Shown piece by piece: positions 33,682 to 41,847 of a stretch of 64,000 nt of DNA. This DNA comes from Chitinilyticum litopenaei DSM 21440 (GTDB lineage Bacteria > Pseudomonadota > Gammaproteobacteria > Burkholderiales > Chitinibacteraceae), in assembly GCF_000428145.1 (NCBI RefSeq), contig NZ_ATZJ01000014.1, positions 17,643 through 81,642 of the forward strand, written 5' to 3'. Every line of letters starts with the position of its first letter. Position 1 is the first letter of the stretch. The translations under genes and the position numbers were made by a program. A model generated the notes under the pieces. It did not search any database and was not told the origin of the DNA. It saw only the letters and a program-made list of their open reading frames with translations.

Positions 33682-34157
33682 CAACCTGACAGCTTTACAC
33701 CAACAAGTAAGACATAGGATGCAATTAATACTCCATGCATTCCCAAGAAAAAACGCACCGATGTCGGCTTATTTACTGGAAGGGCCATCAAGTCTGGTGA
33801 TAACAATGCTCCTCCGCCATCGATGCGTTGCCAGCGCCCTTCCGAAAAACACCCAAGGAAATTCTCGAACCTGATCATTCGCTCAATGCACTTTGCATAC
33901 AAATTGAAGAGTGTATTGGTCATAACGATACCGACAATGCCCATAAAGACGGGAATCGCAATGATCATCAAGGACTGGGCCGTCGATATTTTCTCGCCGA
34001 AAGCCAAACCAACAAAAATCAGGCACGCCGAAACGATCAGGACATTTGCATTTACAACAAGTTGCTCATAATGCCGGGCCCAGTTCTGCGCTTCGCCGTA
34101 CAGTTGCCTGACCGTTGCTGCGTCACATTCATCCAGTGCTACTCGATCCAAAATCAT
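33681..34157 (-). CDS. Small membrane protein of unknown function, A/T-rich
   Basis: 158 residues with two adjacent hydrophobic helices (~35-53, VLIVSACLIFVGLAF; ~60-80, SLMIIAIPVFMGIVGIVM) and one near the C-terminus (GVLIASYVLLVGV). The middle loop carries RMIRFENFLGCF. I do not recognise the family. Its base composition is clearly A/T-richer than both neighbours, which suggests transfer. It begins at ATG 34157 with GAGG nine bases upstream, 10 bp after the reductase stop, and its stop overlaps the next start, so it sits inside a three-gene operon. Confidence 0.7.
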   Translation of the reverse strand: MILDRVALDECDAATVRQLYGEAQNWARHYEQLVVNANVLIVSACLIFVGLAFGEKISTAQSLMIIAIPVFMGIVGIVMTNTLFNLYAKCIERMIRFENFLGCFSEGRWQRIDGGGALLSPDLMALPVNKPTSVRFFLGMHGVLIASYVLLVGVKLSG

Positions 34158-34167
34158 CGGTAAATCC

Positions 34168-34941
34168 TCATAGAACCACGCTGCGCCCACCATCGACCGG
34201 CAGGATGACGCCGGTCAGATACGGCGCTTCCAGCAGGAAAAGGATGGCCTGCGCCAGATCGTCCGGCTCGCCCGTCCGCTGCAGGGGAATCGACGCCAGA
34301 ATGGCAGACCGCGTCGCCGCGTCAAACACCTCGGACCCGGAATCCGGCCAGATATTAGCACCCGGCGCGACCGCGTTCACGCGGACTTCCGGCGCCAGCT
34401 CGCGCGCGAGCGACTTCGTCATCGCAACGAGCCCGGCCTTGGCGACGGTATACAGCGTGTGCAGCGGGAAAGGCCGCTCGACATGAATGTCGGTGATGCT
34501 GATGATGCTGCCGCCGGTCTGCCGCAATGCGGGCGCGGCGGCCTGCGCCAGAAAGAGCGGTGCCTTCAGGTTGCTGCCCAGCAGGTCATCCCAGGCCGCC
34601 TCGCTGAACTCGCCGACCGGCGTCGGGAAAAAGGACGAGGCATTGTTGATGAGCGCATCCAGCCGCCCAAACGCCGCAAGGCTGGCACTGACCAGATCGG
34701 ACAGACGGGGGGTATCGAGCAGATCGAGCTGCACGATCTGCACCGAAGTGGGGCGAATGGCGTTGAGCTCCGAGGCCAGCTCTGCCGCTGCTGCCGCCGC
34801 GCTGCGGTAATGCAGCACAATGCGCCAGCCGCGCGCATGCAGGTAGCGCGCGATACCCGCGCCGACCCGTTTGGCGCCGCCGGTGATCAGTACTACTGGC
34901 GCCGGATTATCATGTGTCGCGTGCGTGACTGAAGCGTGCAT
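34168..34941 (-). CDS. Pteridine reductase / short-chain dehydrogenase
   Basis: 257-residue SDR. Cofactor loop VVLITGGAKRVGAGIARYL (~16-34), NNASSFFPTPVGEF (~98-111) and the catalytic set: Ser in SIISITDIHVERP and Tyr-Lys in YTVAKAG. C-terminal AVAPGANIWPDSG. GGAKRVG plus NNASSFFPTP is the signature of pteridine reductase (FolM/PTR1-like), which reduces dihydrobiopterin/dihydrofolate-type pterins. Start ATG 34941 (MHASVTH). Divergent from the MidA-like gene 40 bp away. Confidence 0.85.
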   Translation of the reverse strand: MHASVTHATHDNPAPVVLITGGAKRVGAGIARYLHARGWRIVLHYRSAAAAAAELASELNAIRPTSVQIVQLDLLDTPRLSDLVSASLAAFGRLDALINNASSFFPTPVGEFSEAAWDDLLGSNLKAPLFLAQAAAPALRQTGGSIISITDIHVERPFPLHTLYTVAKAGLVAMTKSLARELAPEVRVNAVAPGANIWPDSGSEVFDAATRSAILASIPLQRTGEPDDLAQAILFLLEAPYLTGVILPVDGGRSVVL

Positions 34942-34981
34942 CGTGTTCTCATCCGGTAGAATCCTGTTTTCACGCATTTTC

Positions 34982-36163
34982 ATGGCATTTCGCATGCAGC
35001 AGCAAGCCAATCTCCCCGCCCCGTCACCGGAAGCCCTCGCCCACTCGCAGGCGCTGGTCAGCCACCTCTGCCAGCTGATCGCCGCTGCCGGCGGCTGGAT
35101 CAGCTTTGCCGACTACATGCGCAGCGCGCTGTATGCGCCGGGGCTTGGCTATTACTCCGGCGGCAGCACCAAGTTCGGCGCCGCCGGCGATTTCATCACC
35201 GCGCCGGAAATCTCGCCGCTGTTTGGCGCCAGCCTCGCCGACACCGTCGCCGCCGTACTGGCCGAAACGCCTGGCGGCATCGTGCTGGAGCTGGGTGCGG
35301 GCACCGGCCGGCTGGCCGTGCAGTTGCTGGGCGAGCTGGAGCGGCAGGGGCAACTGCCCGCGCGTTACTGCATCCTTGATCTGTCCGCCGAGCTGCGCGA
35401 ACGGCAGCGCGAAACAATCGCCGCCGCACTGCCCCACCTGCTCGACCGCGTGGACTGGCTCGACGCCCTGCCCGAGCGCTGGTCGGGCATGCTGGTCGCC
35501 AACGAGGTATTCGACGCCGTACCCTGCCAGCTGCTCTACCGCGATGCCGAAGGGCGGCTGTTCGAGCGCGGCGTGGGTTTTGCCGCTGAGGGTCTGTGCT
35601 TCGCCGACCGCCCGCTGACGGAACCTGCGCTGGTCGCCGCCGCGCAGGTGCTGCCCAATGACTATTGCAGCGAATTCCAGCCCGAGGCCGCCGCGCTGCT
35701 CGCCAGCTGCGCCGCCGGACTGGAGAGCGGCGTCATGCTGTGGCTGGATTACGGCTTTCCGGCGCACGAGTTCTACCACCCGCAGCGCAACGAAGGCACG
35801 CTGATCGGCCACTACCGCCACCACAGCATTCATGATCCCTTCTTCCTGCCGGGGCTGACCGACCTGACCTGTCATGTCGACTTCTCCGCCATCTACCATG
35901 CCGGCGCCGACGCCGGGCTGGCGCTGGAAGGTTACGTATCACAAGGGCAGTATCTGCTTGACTGCAATATCCTGCAAAGGCTGGACGGACATACCCAGGG
36001 ATGTACTGAAATGGAACGCATCGCCGCGCTCAACGCCGTGCAAAAGCTGCTGTCGCCGGCCGAAATGGGCGAGCTGTTCAAGGCCATCGCCTTCTCGAAA
36101 AACCGCAGCGCCACCAGCCTGCTGCCGGGTTTTCGCGGCGCCGACCGCTCGGGCGCGCTGTAA
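34982..36163 (+). CDS. MidA/NDUFAF7-family SAM-dependent methyltransferase
   Basis: 393-residue protein of the COG1565 family, related to mitochondrial NDUFAF7, which methylates an arginine of a complex I subunit; the bacterial substrate is unknown. Typical segments: ISFADYMRSALYAPGLGYYSGG (~37-58; shown as a region), GDFITAPEISPLFG, the SAM loop VLELGAGTGRLA (~102-113), VANEVFDAVPC, and WLDYGFPAHEFYHPQRNEG. Start ATG 34982 (MAFRMQQQ); ATG 34994 is an alternative. It runs toward the tRNA-Met gene without a clear terminator. Confidence 0.85.
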   Translation: MAFRMQQQANLPAPSPEALAHSQALVSHLCQLIAAAGGWISFADYMRSALYAPGLGYYSGGSTKFGAAGDFITAPEISPLFGASLADTVAAVLAETPGGIVLELGAGTGRLAVQLLGELERQGQLPARYCILDLSAELRERQRETIAAALPHLLDRVDWLDALPERWSGMLVANEVFDAVPCQLLYRDAEGRLFERGVGFAAEGLCFADRPLTEPALVAAAQVLPNDYCSEFQPEAAALLASCAAGLESGVMLWLDYGFPAHEFYHPQRNEGTLIGHYRHHSIHDPFFLPGLTDLTCHVDFSAIYHAGADAGLALEGYVSQGQYLLDCNILQRLDGHTQGCTEMERIAALNAVQKLLSPAEMGELFKAIAFSKNRSATSLLPGFRGADRSGAL

Positions 36164-36188
36164 ATTGTAAATATTTTCGCCAGTCTGC

Positions 36189-36217
36189 TTGACAAGGTTC
36201 GGGAGCAAAACCATAAT
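36189..36217 (+). promoter_or_regulatory. Sigma70 promoter of tRNA-Met
   Basis: TTGACA (36189-36194), exactly 17 bp, then CATAAT (36212-36217), 12 bp before the tRNA. Near-perfect match. Confidence 0.9.
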
Positions 36218-36229
36218 CCTGCCTCTCTT

Positions 36230-36306
36230 GGCTATGTAGCTCAGTCGGTTAGAGCACAGCACTCATAATGCTGGGGTCGCAGGTTCGAGTCCCGCCATAG
36301 CCACCA
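36230..36306 (+). tRNA. tRNA-Met (CAT), elongator
   Basis: 77 nt with encoded CCA. GGCTATG/CATAGCC acceptor fully paired (unlike the initiator), D loop AGTCGGTTA, anticodon loop CTCATAA, T loop TTCGAGT. Closely matches E. coli elongator tRNA-Met rather than a lysidine tRNA-Ile. Confidence 0.93.
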
Positions 36307-36312
36307 GACATC

Positions 36313-36345
36313 AAAACCCCGCAAAACATTGTTTTGCGGGGTTTT
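36313..36345 (+). terminator. tRNA-Met terminator
   Basis: 14-bp stem AAACCCCGCAAAAC and its complement around ATT, ending in a TTTTT run. Confidence 0.93.
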
Positions 36346-36408
36346 TCGTTTACGCGAGGCACTGCGCATCGTGCTACCATGCGCCTTCTCGATGACGGAG
36401 CAACACTC

Positions 36409-36768
36409 ATGCGCAAGTGGCTGTTTTTTCTGGCTTTCAGCCTGACCTCGACCCTCGCGAGCGCTGCGCTGCGCACCTTGCCGCCAGGGGGTTTCGTCGC
36501 CGAACTGGAAGCCTTTGAAGTCACCCGGCCGCTGTCGCTGCTGAAACTCGACGGCAAGGTCTTCGAGGCCGCGCCCGGCCTGCAGATTCGCGGCGTGAAG
36601 GGCGAGCTGATCCCGCTGCCGAAAATGGCCACCGACGTGAATGTCTACGCCGTGCGCGAAGCCCGCACCGGCTACGTCTGGCGCATGTGGGTGCTCAGCG
36701 CCGACGAGCTGGCCGAACTCAAGCCGGTGAAAAAGCCCTTCGTCACCCGCGATACCGCCAGCGAGTGA
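36409..36768 (+). CDS. Small exported protein of unknown function
   Basis: 119 residues. Signal peptide MRKWLFFLAFSLTSTLASA with likely cleavage after residue 19. The mature part (RTLPPGGFVAELEAFEV, VRGVKGELIPLP-like, VNVYAVREARTGYVWRMWVL) looks like a compact beta-rich periplasmic domain; no cysteines or lipobox. I do not recognise the family. Start ATG 36409 with GGAG upstream is chosen because it opens the signal peptide. It precedes miaB by 52 bp on the same strand. Confidence 0.75.
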   Translation: MRKWLFFLAFSLTSTLASAALRTLPPGGFVAELEAFEVTRPLSLLKLDGKVFEAAPGLQIRGVKGELIPLPKMATDVNVYAVREARTGYVWRMWVLSADELAELKPVKKPFVTRDTASE

Positions 36769-36820
36769 CCCACATCCTGTTTGACTCAAACACAGCGGCC
36801 CGGCCGCGGAACACGTAGCA

Positions 36821-38167
36821 ATGAGCAAGAAAGTTTATATCAAGACCTACGGCTGCCAGATGAACGAGTACGACTCGGACAAGATGGTGGACGTGCTGGG
36901 CGTCTCCGACGGCCTGGAAAAAACCGACAATCCGGAAGAAGCCGACGTCATCCTGTTCAACACCTGCAGCGTGCGCGAAAAGGCACAGGAAAAGGTGTTC
37001 TCGGATCTCGGCCGCGTGCGCGAGCTGAAACTCGCCAACCCGAATCTGGTGATCGGCGTGGGTGGCTGTGTCGCCAGCCAGGAAGGCGAAACCATCATCA
37101 AGCGCGCGCCGTACGTCGATGTGGTGTTCGGCCCGCAGACGCTGCACCGCCTGCCGGAGCTGATCAAGGTCAAGCGCGAAACCGGCCAGTCGCAGGTCGA
37201 CATCAGCTTCCCGGAAATCGAGAAATTCGACCATCTGCCGCCGGCGCGGGTCGAGGGCGCCACCGCCTTTGTGTCGGTGATGGAAGGCTGCTCCAAGTTC
37301 TGCTCGTTCTGCATCGTGCCCTATACCCGCGGCCAGGAAGTCTCGCGCCCGCTCGACGACGTGCTGGTGGAAATCGCCGGCCTGGCGCAGCAGGGCGTGA
37401 AGGAAGTCACGCTCCTGGGCCAGAACGTCAATGCCTATCGCGGCAAGATCGCCAAGGAAGGCGACGATGACGACATCGCCGATTTCGCCATGCTGCTGGA
37501 ATACGTGCACGAGATTCCCGGCATCGAGCGCATCCGCTACACCACCAGCCACCCCAAGGAAATGACCCAGCGCATCATCGACTGCTACAAAAAGCTGCCG
37601 AAGCTGGTGTCGCACCTGCACCTGCCGGTGCAGGCCGGGTCGGATCGCGTGCTGGTGAACATGAAACGCGGCTACACCACGCTGGAATTCAAATCGCTGG
37701 TGCGCAAACTGCGCGAAGCGCGTCCGGACATCTGCCTGTCTTCCGACTTCATCGTCGGCTTCCCCGGCGAAACCGACGACGACTTCGAAAAGACCATGAA
37801 GCTGATCGAGGATGTGAAGTTCGATGCCAGCTTCAGCTTCATCTACAGCGAGCGCCCGGGCACGCCGGCAGCCGATCTGAAGGATGACGTTCCTGCTGAT
37901 GTGAAGTCGGCGCGACTCTCGCGGCTGCAGAAACGCATCGATGAATTCGCCAATGAAATCAACCAGGCCATGGTCGGCAGCACGCAGCGCGTGCTGATCG
38001 AGGGCCGTTCGAAGAAAAACCCGGCCGAGCTGGCCGGTCGTACCGACAACAACCGCATCGTCAATTTTGCCGGCAATGCGCGGCTGATCGGGCATTTTGC
38101 CGATGTCACCATCACCAGCGCGCTCAGCCACAGCCTGCGCGGCGAGATCGTGACGCGCGAGGACTGA
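36821..38167 (+). CDS. miaB: tRNA-2-methylthio-N6-dimethylallyladenosine synthase
   Basis: 448-residue radical-SAM methylthiotransferase acting on i6A37 of tRNAs. N-terminal UPF0004 domain with the three cluster cysteines (YGCQMNEYDSDKM at ~10-22, FNTCSVREKA, GVGGCVASQEG). Radical-SAM triad CSKFCSFC (~154-161). Conserved LPVQAGSDRVL and SSDFIVGFPGET. C-terminal TRAM domain ~380-445. Start MSKKVYIKTYGC at 36821. The usual neighbours phoH-ybeY are not directly after it; phoH lies 3.7 kb further and ybeY is not in the window. Confidence 0.96.
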   Translation: MSKKVYIKTYGCQMNEYDSDKMVDVLGVSDGLEKTDNPEEADVILFNTCSVREKAQEKVFSDLGRVRELKLANPNLVIGVGGCVASQEGETIIKRAPYVDVVFGPQTLHRLPELIKVKRETGQSQVDISFPEIEKFDHLPPARVEGATAFVSVMEGCSKFCSFCIVPYTRGQEVSRPLDDVLVEIAGLAQQGVKEVTLLGQNVNAYRGKIAKEGDDDDIADFAMLLEYVHEIPGIERIRYTTSHPKEMTQRIIDCYKKLPKLVSHLHLPVQAGSDRVLVNMKRGYTTLEFKSLVRKLREARPDICLSSDFIVGFPGETDDDFEKTMKLIEDVKFDASFSFIYSERPGTPAADLKDDVPADVKSARLSRLQKRIDEFANEINQAMVGSTQRVLIEGRSKKNPAELAGRTDNNRIVNFAGNARLIGHFADVTITSALSHSLRGEIVTRED

Positions 38168-38207
38168 ACACCAGAAAGCTCAACGCAGAGACGCAGAGAA
38201 CATCAAT

Positions 38208-38256
38208 GGGTATATGGCCAGAACGATTCCATAGAAATGGCCTTGGCCACATACCC
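38208..38256. repeat. Inverted-repeat element GGGTATATGGCCA
   Basis: GGGTATATGGCCA (38208-38220) and TGGCCACATACCC (38244-38256) are near-perfect inverted arms around 23 bp, 40 bp after the miaB stop. The minus-strand reading resembles 16732-16763. A half-arm of the CACAGAGA repeat (CAACGCAGAGACGCAGAGAAC) precedes it at about 38180-38200. Confidence 0.6.
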
Positions 38257-38301
38257 GCAAAAGCAAGCATCTTCCTGATTAGAACATCCACTCAGCTTGC
38301 A

Positions 38302-38441
38302 ACAAAAACCTTTTTGAACCACAGAGACACAGAGGCCACCGAGGAAGAAAAACCCGAGAAATACACACGATTTCCTCCGGCTTTTCTCTGTGTTCTCTGT
38401 GCCTCTGTGGTTGATTTGGGTTTTGCCGAGAAGTCTTGCTA
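38302..38441 (+). repeat. Dispersed palindromic repeat, reference copy C
   Basis: Inverted arms AACCACAGAGACACAGAG(G) at 38317-38335 and (C)CTCTGTGGTT near 38402-38412 around about 70 bp, with flanks AACAAAAACCTTTTTG and GGGTTTTGCCGAGAAGTC. Copies at 213-350 and 1258-1390 (opposite strand) share the inner and outer blocks. No open frame. It fills most of the miaB-UPF0149 gap. Confidence 0.8.
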
Positions 38442-38508
38442 ATTTTCCGCGCCCCTGCGTTGGGTTTTGTCCTTTTGATTTTCTTGCTGATTTCCAGGAG
38501 TTCCAGAT

Positions 38509-39144
38509 ATGGCCAAAGGGTTTTCCGCTGCCACGCTGCAGCCGCTGACGGACACCGAACTCGACCGCCTGGCCGACTTCCTCGACTCCGACGCCGCGCC
38601 GGAAGAAAGCATGGATCTGTCCATGCTGCACGGCTTTCTGACCGCACTGCTGCTCTACCCGAAATCGCCGGATGCCGACGTCTGGCTGCCGCAGGTCTGG
38701 GGCGACGACGGCGAGCGCCCGCGCTACGCCAGCGCCGCCGAGCAGAACGAAATCGAGGACCTGATCCTGCGCCTCTACAACCAGCTGGCCGACGAGCTGG
38801 CCGGCGAGGAAGCCTTCGAGCCCATGCTGTACCTGGACGAAGAACTGAACCTCGACATCAGCCGGCCGTGGTGCTACGGCTTCACGCTGGGCGTCGGGCT
38901 GGTGGGCGACGCCTGGGCCGACGCGCTGGACGACGAAGACCTCGCGCCGCTGCTCTCGCCCATCTTTGACTGCGCCGACGACGAAGCGCGCGAAGACATG
39001 GAAGGCGACGAGGAAGACCTCGCGCGCTTCGAGCACGAAGTGGCGCAGCTGCTGCCGGAGGCCATCCCGGCGATCCGCTTCTGGTGGATCGACCAGATCC
39101 CGCCGGTAGCCGTGCAGCCGCGCCGCTCGGGCCGCCGGCACTGA
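38509..39144 (+). CDS. UPF0149 (YgfB/YecA) family protein
   Basis: 211-residue acidic, all-alpha protein. LADFLDSDAAPEESMDLSML and HGFLTALLLYP (~23-53), then SRPWCYGFTLGVGLVGDAW (~119-137), are the conserved UPF0149 blocks. The C-terminus ends in Arg/His and lacks the SEC-C zinc motif found in some YecA proteins. Function is not established; family members occur near ubiquinone or pepP genes, which are not seen here. A terminator follows at once. Confidence 0.82.
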   Translation: MAKGFSAATLQPLTDTELDRLADFLDSDAAPEESMDLSMLHGFLTALLLYPKSPDADVWLPQVWGDDGERPRYASAAEQNEIEDLILRLYNQLADELAGEEAFEPMLYLDEELNLDISRPWCYGFTLGVGLVGDAWADALDDEDLAPLLSPIFDCADDEAREDMEGDEEDLARFEHEVAQLLPEAIPAIRFWWIDQIPPVAVQPRRSGRRH

Positions 39145-39153
39145 GCAGGCAAG

Positions 39154-39178
39154 AGGCCGGACATTCCGGCCTTTTTTT
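39154..39178 (+). terminator. Terminator after the UPF0149 gene
   Basis: 8-bp stem AGGCCGGA/TCCGGCCT with CAT loop and seven Ts. The run ends one base before the ATG chosen for the next gene. Confidence 0.9.
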
Positions 39179-39179
39179 C

Positions 39180-40475
39180 ATGCGTCAGCCCCCCTCTCTT
39201 CACCGTACACTGCTGGCCAGCCTGGCCCTGCTCGCCGCCTGCGCCCTGCTGCTACTGGCCAGCCAATGGGACTTGCCCGGACTGGTTGGCTGGCGTGGCC
39301 ACGCGCTGCCCGCCACCCTGCTGGCGGCCGGACTGCTGACGGTGCTGCCACTGTGGCGGCGCTGGCCGCTGCGCGGGCTGATCAGCCCGATTGCGCTGGT
39401 CGCGCTCATCCTCTCCGGCAGTTGGCTGGCCCAGCACAGCTGGTCACGTCATCAGGTGATGCGCGCCCCCGCGGAAACAGCACGGCAACTCGGCCAGCAT
39501 GTGATCGCCGGCTACACCGACGAGGCCGAGCTGCGCGAGCTGATCGCGCGCGGGCTGATCGGCGGGGTGTTCATCACCCGCCGCAATATCGACGGCATGG
39601 ATGCCGGCCAGATCCGCACGCTGATTGCCGGTTGGCAGGCGCTGCGGCGCGAACACGGCCTGCCGCCGCTGGTGATCGCCACCGACCAGGAAGGCGGGCT
39701 GGTATCGCGACTGTCGCCGCCGCTGGACTTCCAGCCGGCACTGGGCAAGGTATTGGCCGACAGCCAAGACGCAGAAAAGGCCGCAGAGCAATACGGTGCG
39801 CAACAAGGCCGGGGACTTGCCCAGCTGGGCATCACGCTGAATTTCGCGCCGGTGGTCGATCTGGATCACGGCATCCGCAATCCGGACGACCGCTACTCCA
39901 AAATCAGCCAGCGCGCGCTGGCGAGCACTCCCGCCGCCGTCAGCAGCGCCGCCGCGGCCTACTGCCGGGGTCTGCGCCAGCAGGGCGTGCAATGCACGCT
40001 CAAGCACTTCCCCGGCCTGGGCCGCGTCTTCGAAGACACCCACGCGGACAGCGCCAGCATCACCACACCGCTGGCCGAACTGGAGCGCAGCGACCTGCAC
40101 GCGTTTCGCACGCTGATGGACAAGGGCGCGGTGACCATGCTCGCGCATGCGCGGCTGACCGCGCTCGACGCCACGCTGCCCGCGTCAAGCTCGCCCGCCG
40201 TAATCGGCATGCTGCGCCGCGACTGGGGCTACCAGGGCCTGCTGATCACCGACGACCTGAGCATGGCCGGCGCGCGCGAAGCGCCCGGCGGCATCGAGGC
40301 CGGCGCCGTCAGCGCGCTGAATTCGGGTGTCGACTGGCTGCTGGTGGCCTGGGACCCTGCACTGGTCTATCCGGTGCTGGCGGCGCTGCTCGACGCGCAG
40401 GAAGCCGGTAGCCTGGACGCCGTTCAGTTGCATAACAGCGGGCAGCGCCTGCAGCAGCTTCCGCCCCGCCGTTAA
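39180..40475 (+). CDS. Membrane-anchored glycoside hydrolase family 3 (NagZ-like beta-N-acetylhexosaminidase)
   Basis: 431 residues. The first ~95 contain three hydrophobic helices (LLASLALLAACALLLLAS, LPATLLAAGLLTVLPLW, PIALVALILSGSWLA). The GH3 barrel follows: IATDQEGGLVSRL, LNFAPVVDLD, CTLKHFPGLGRVFEDTHAD and the nucleophile Asp in LLITDDLSMAGA. NagZ normally has KHFPGHG with a catalytic-loop histidine; here that residue is Leu, but the later His of DTHAD is kept. NagZ is usually cytosolic, so the membrane part suggests action in the periplasm. ATG 39180 directly abuts a terminator and has no ribosome-binding site, so the start is doubtful. Confidence 0.75.
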   Translation: MRQPPSLHRTLLASLALLAACALLLLASQWDLPGLVGWRGHALPATLLAAGLLTVLPLWRRWPLRGLISPIALVALILSGSWLAQHSWSRHQVMRAPAETARQLGQHVIAGYTDEAELRELIARGLIGGVFITRRNIDGMDAGQIRTLIAGWQALRREHGLPPLVIATDQEGGLVSRLSPPLDFQPALGKVLADSQDAEKAAEQYGAQQGRGLAQLGITLNFAPVVDLDHGIRNPDDRYSKISQRALASTPAAVSSAAAAYCRGLRQQGVQCTLKHFPGLGRVFEDTHADSASITTPLAELERSDLHAFRTLMDKGAVTMLAHARLTALDATLPASSSPAVIGMLRRDWGYQGLLITDDLSMAGAREAPGGIEAGAVSALNSGVDWLLVAWDPALVYPVLAALLDAQEAGSLDAVQLHNSGQRLQQLPPRR

Positions 40476-40518
40476 CCGCACACGCGCAAACGGCCTCACG
40501 AATATGCCGGCCCGGGCC

Positions 40519-41682
40519 TCAGTTGCTGGCCGCCCTTACGCTTTCGTTGAGTTTCTTCAGGTTTTCCTGGGCTTTCTGATTGCCGGTGGCGGCCGCCTTT
40601 TCAAACAAGGTCCTGGCCTTGTCCAGATCGCGCGGCATGCCCCTGCCATCCCGGTACATGACGCCGAGATTATTGGCCGCCATCGAGCTGCCCAGGGCAT
40701 CGGCGGCCTCATAGTAGTGCCGTGCCCGGCCAAAATTCGGCTTGTCCGCATAAGCATTGGCATAGGCAAACTTGTATAACAGGCCCCGCTGGTCGCCAAC
40801 CGTCGGATAAGGGTAATAACGCTCTGCCAGCTCGGCAGACAGATCGTAGCGCTCCAACTCATAAGCCACCGAGAACGCTGACGCCAGCGAATCCTTGTCT
40901 TCGCACAGCTGCAGCGCAGCCAGCGCATGACGCAACTGCCCTTCCTTATCCTTGTCCTGCGCGGCCTGCCAGCGCTGCTGGTCAGCCACTTCCGCCTGCA
41001 GACTCTTGATCCATTCGGAGGGCAACCTGTTCTTGCGCGCCAGATCGACAAAGAAGTTCATTCCGGCAACCCCTTCACCCCCCCATTGCGGACGCTCGCT
41101 CAGTACGGCCAGCTGATACATCTTCAGCATGCCGGGAAAGCGCCTGATCTCGGCCAGATACTTCTCCCGGCCGTCATCGCCATAATGCTGGGCAAGCCGC
41201 AGCACATTGACGTGCAAGAGGAAGGGATCATCATCCAGCCGGGCCGCCTCCTGCAGATAATCCATCGCCTGCTTGTGCGCATCGCGCATTTTTTGCAGCT
41301 GCTCGTCGCTGGTTTTGCTGATGAATTTTTTACCACGCGCCTCCCAGGCTGCATCGAGATACGCCTGCGCCTTGGCATACAGCGGAATCATCGAATCGGG
41401 CCTTGCCTGCTGCCAGGCCTCAAGCTGCAGCAAGTCGTTGGCCTTGAAAACGCCATAGGCTGTCGTCAGCGGTACATCGTCGCTCTTTCCGGAGGCAAAC
41501 GCGACATGCAGCGCGGCAAACCTGGCCTCCAGGCTGGCGAAGTCGCCTTTGCCGAGCTGCTCGTGAATTTGCCTGTCGGTTTCAGCCGTTGCCAACGCCG
41601 GCTTCACGCCGCAGACAGCGCTGGCAGCGCAGACCTGGACGGACAATAAAAAAGCACAAAGAGGCAGGAATGGCTTGAACAC
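40519..41682 (-). CDS. Exported Sel1/TPR-repeat protein
   Basis: 387 residues with a signal peptide (VFKPFLPLCAFLLSVQVCAASA). A helical DUF4034-like region (~40-250) follows, including YLQEAARLDDDPFLLHVNVLR. The end is Sel1-like repeats (AADALGSSMAANNLGVMYRD, GRGMPRDLDKARTLFEKAAA). Such proteins are periplasmic scaffolds or lack a known function. GTG 41682 is chosen: it has GGAG nine bases upstream and opens the signal peptide; the frame extends 36 bp to a TTG. Divergent from phoH. Confidence 0.75.
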   Translation of the reverse strand: MFKPFLPLCAFLLSVQVCAASAVCGVKPALATAETDRQIHEQLGKGDFASLEARFAALHVAFASGKSDDVPLTTAYGVFKANDLLQLEAWQQARPDSMIPLYAKAQAYLDAAWEARGKKFISKTSDEQLQKMRDAHKQAMDYLQEAARLDDDPFLLHVNVLRLAQHYGDDGREKYLAEIRRFPGMLKMYQLAVLSERPQWGGEGVAGMNFFVDLARKNRLPSEWIKSLQAEVADQQRWQAAQDKDKEGQLRHALAALQLCEDKDSLASAFSVAYELERYDLSAELAERYYPYPTVGDQRGLLYKFAYANAYADKPNFGRARHYYEAADALGSSMAANNLGVMYRDGRGMPRDLDKARTLFEKAAATGNQKAQENLKKLNESVRAASN

Positions 41683-41847
41683 GATAATGCTCCGGAAGAC
41701 GAAGCCAAATCTTACCAAGCAAGAAATCAGATAGGAATTAATAAGAAATAATGGTCTGCCAAGTGTGCCTTGCTAGAAACCGGTTGCGGATGCCCGCTCC
41801 CTCCGATTCTGGGATAATTCGCCAAACAGCCAAGCAACAGGCCAATC

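Noticed and set aside
30475..33717. 1080-residue plus-strand frame opposite the kinase and EEP genes
   Set aside because: Gln/Arg/His-rich antisense artefact; both minus-strand genes carry complete catalytic motifs.
36230..36306. tRNA-Ile2 (CAT, lysidine) instead of tRNA-Met
   Set aside because: Acceptor, D loop and anticodon stem match elongator tRNA-Met of E. coli closely.
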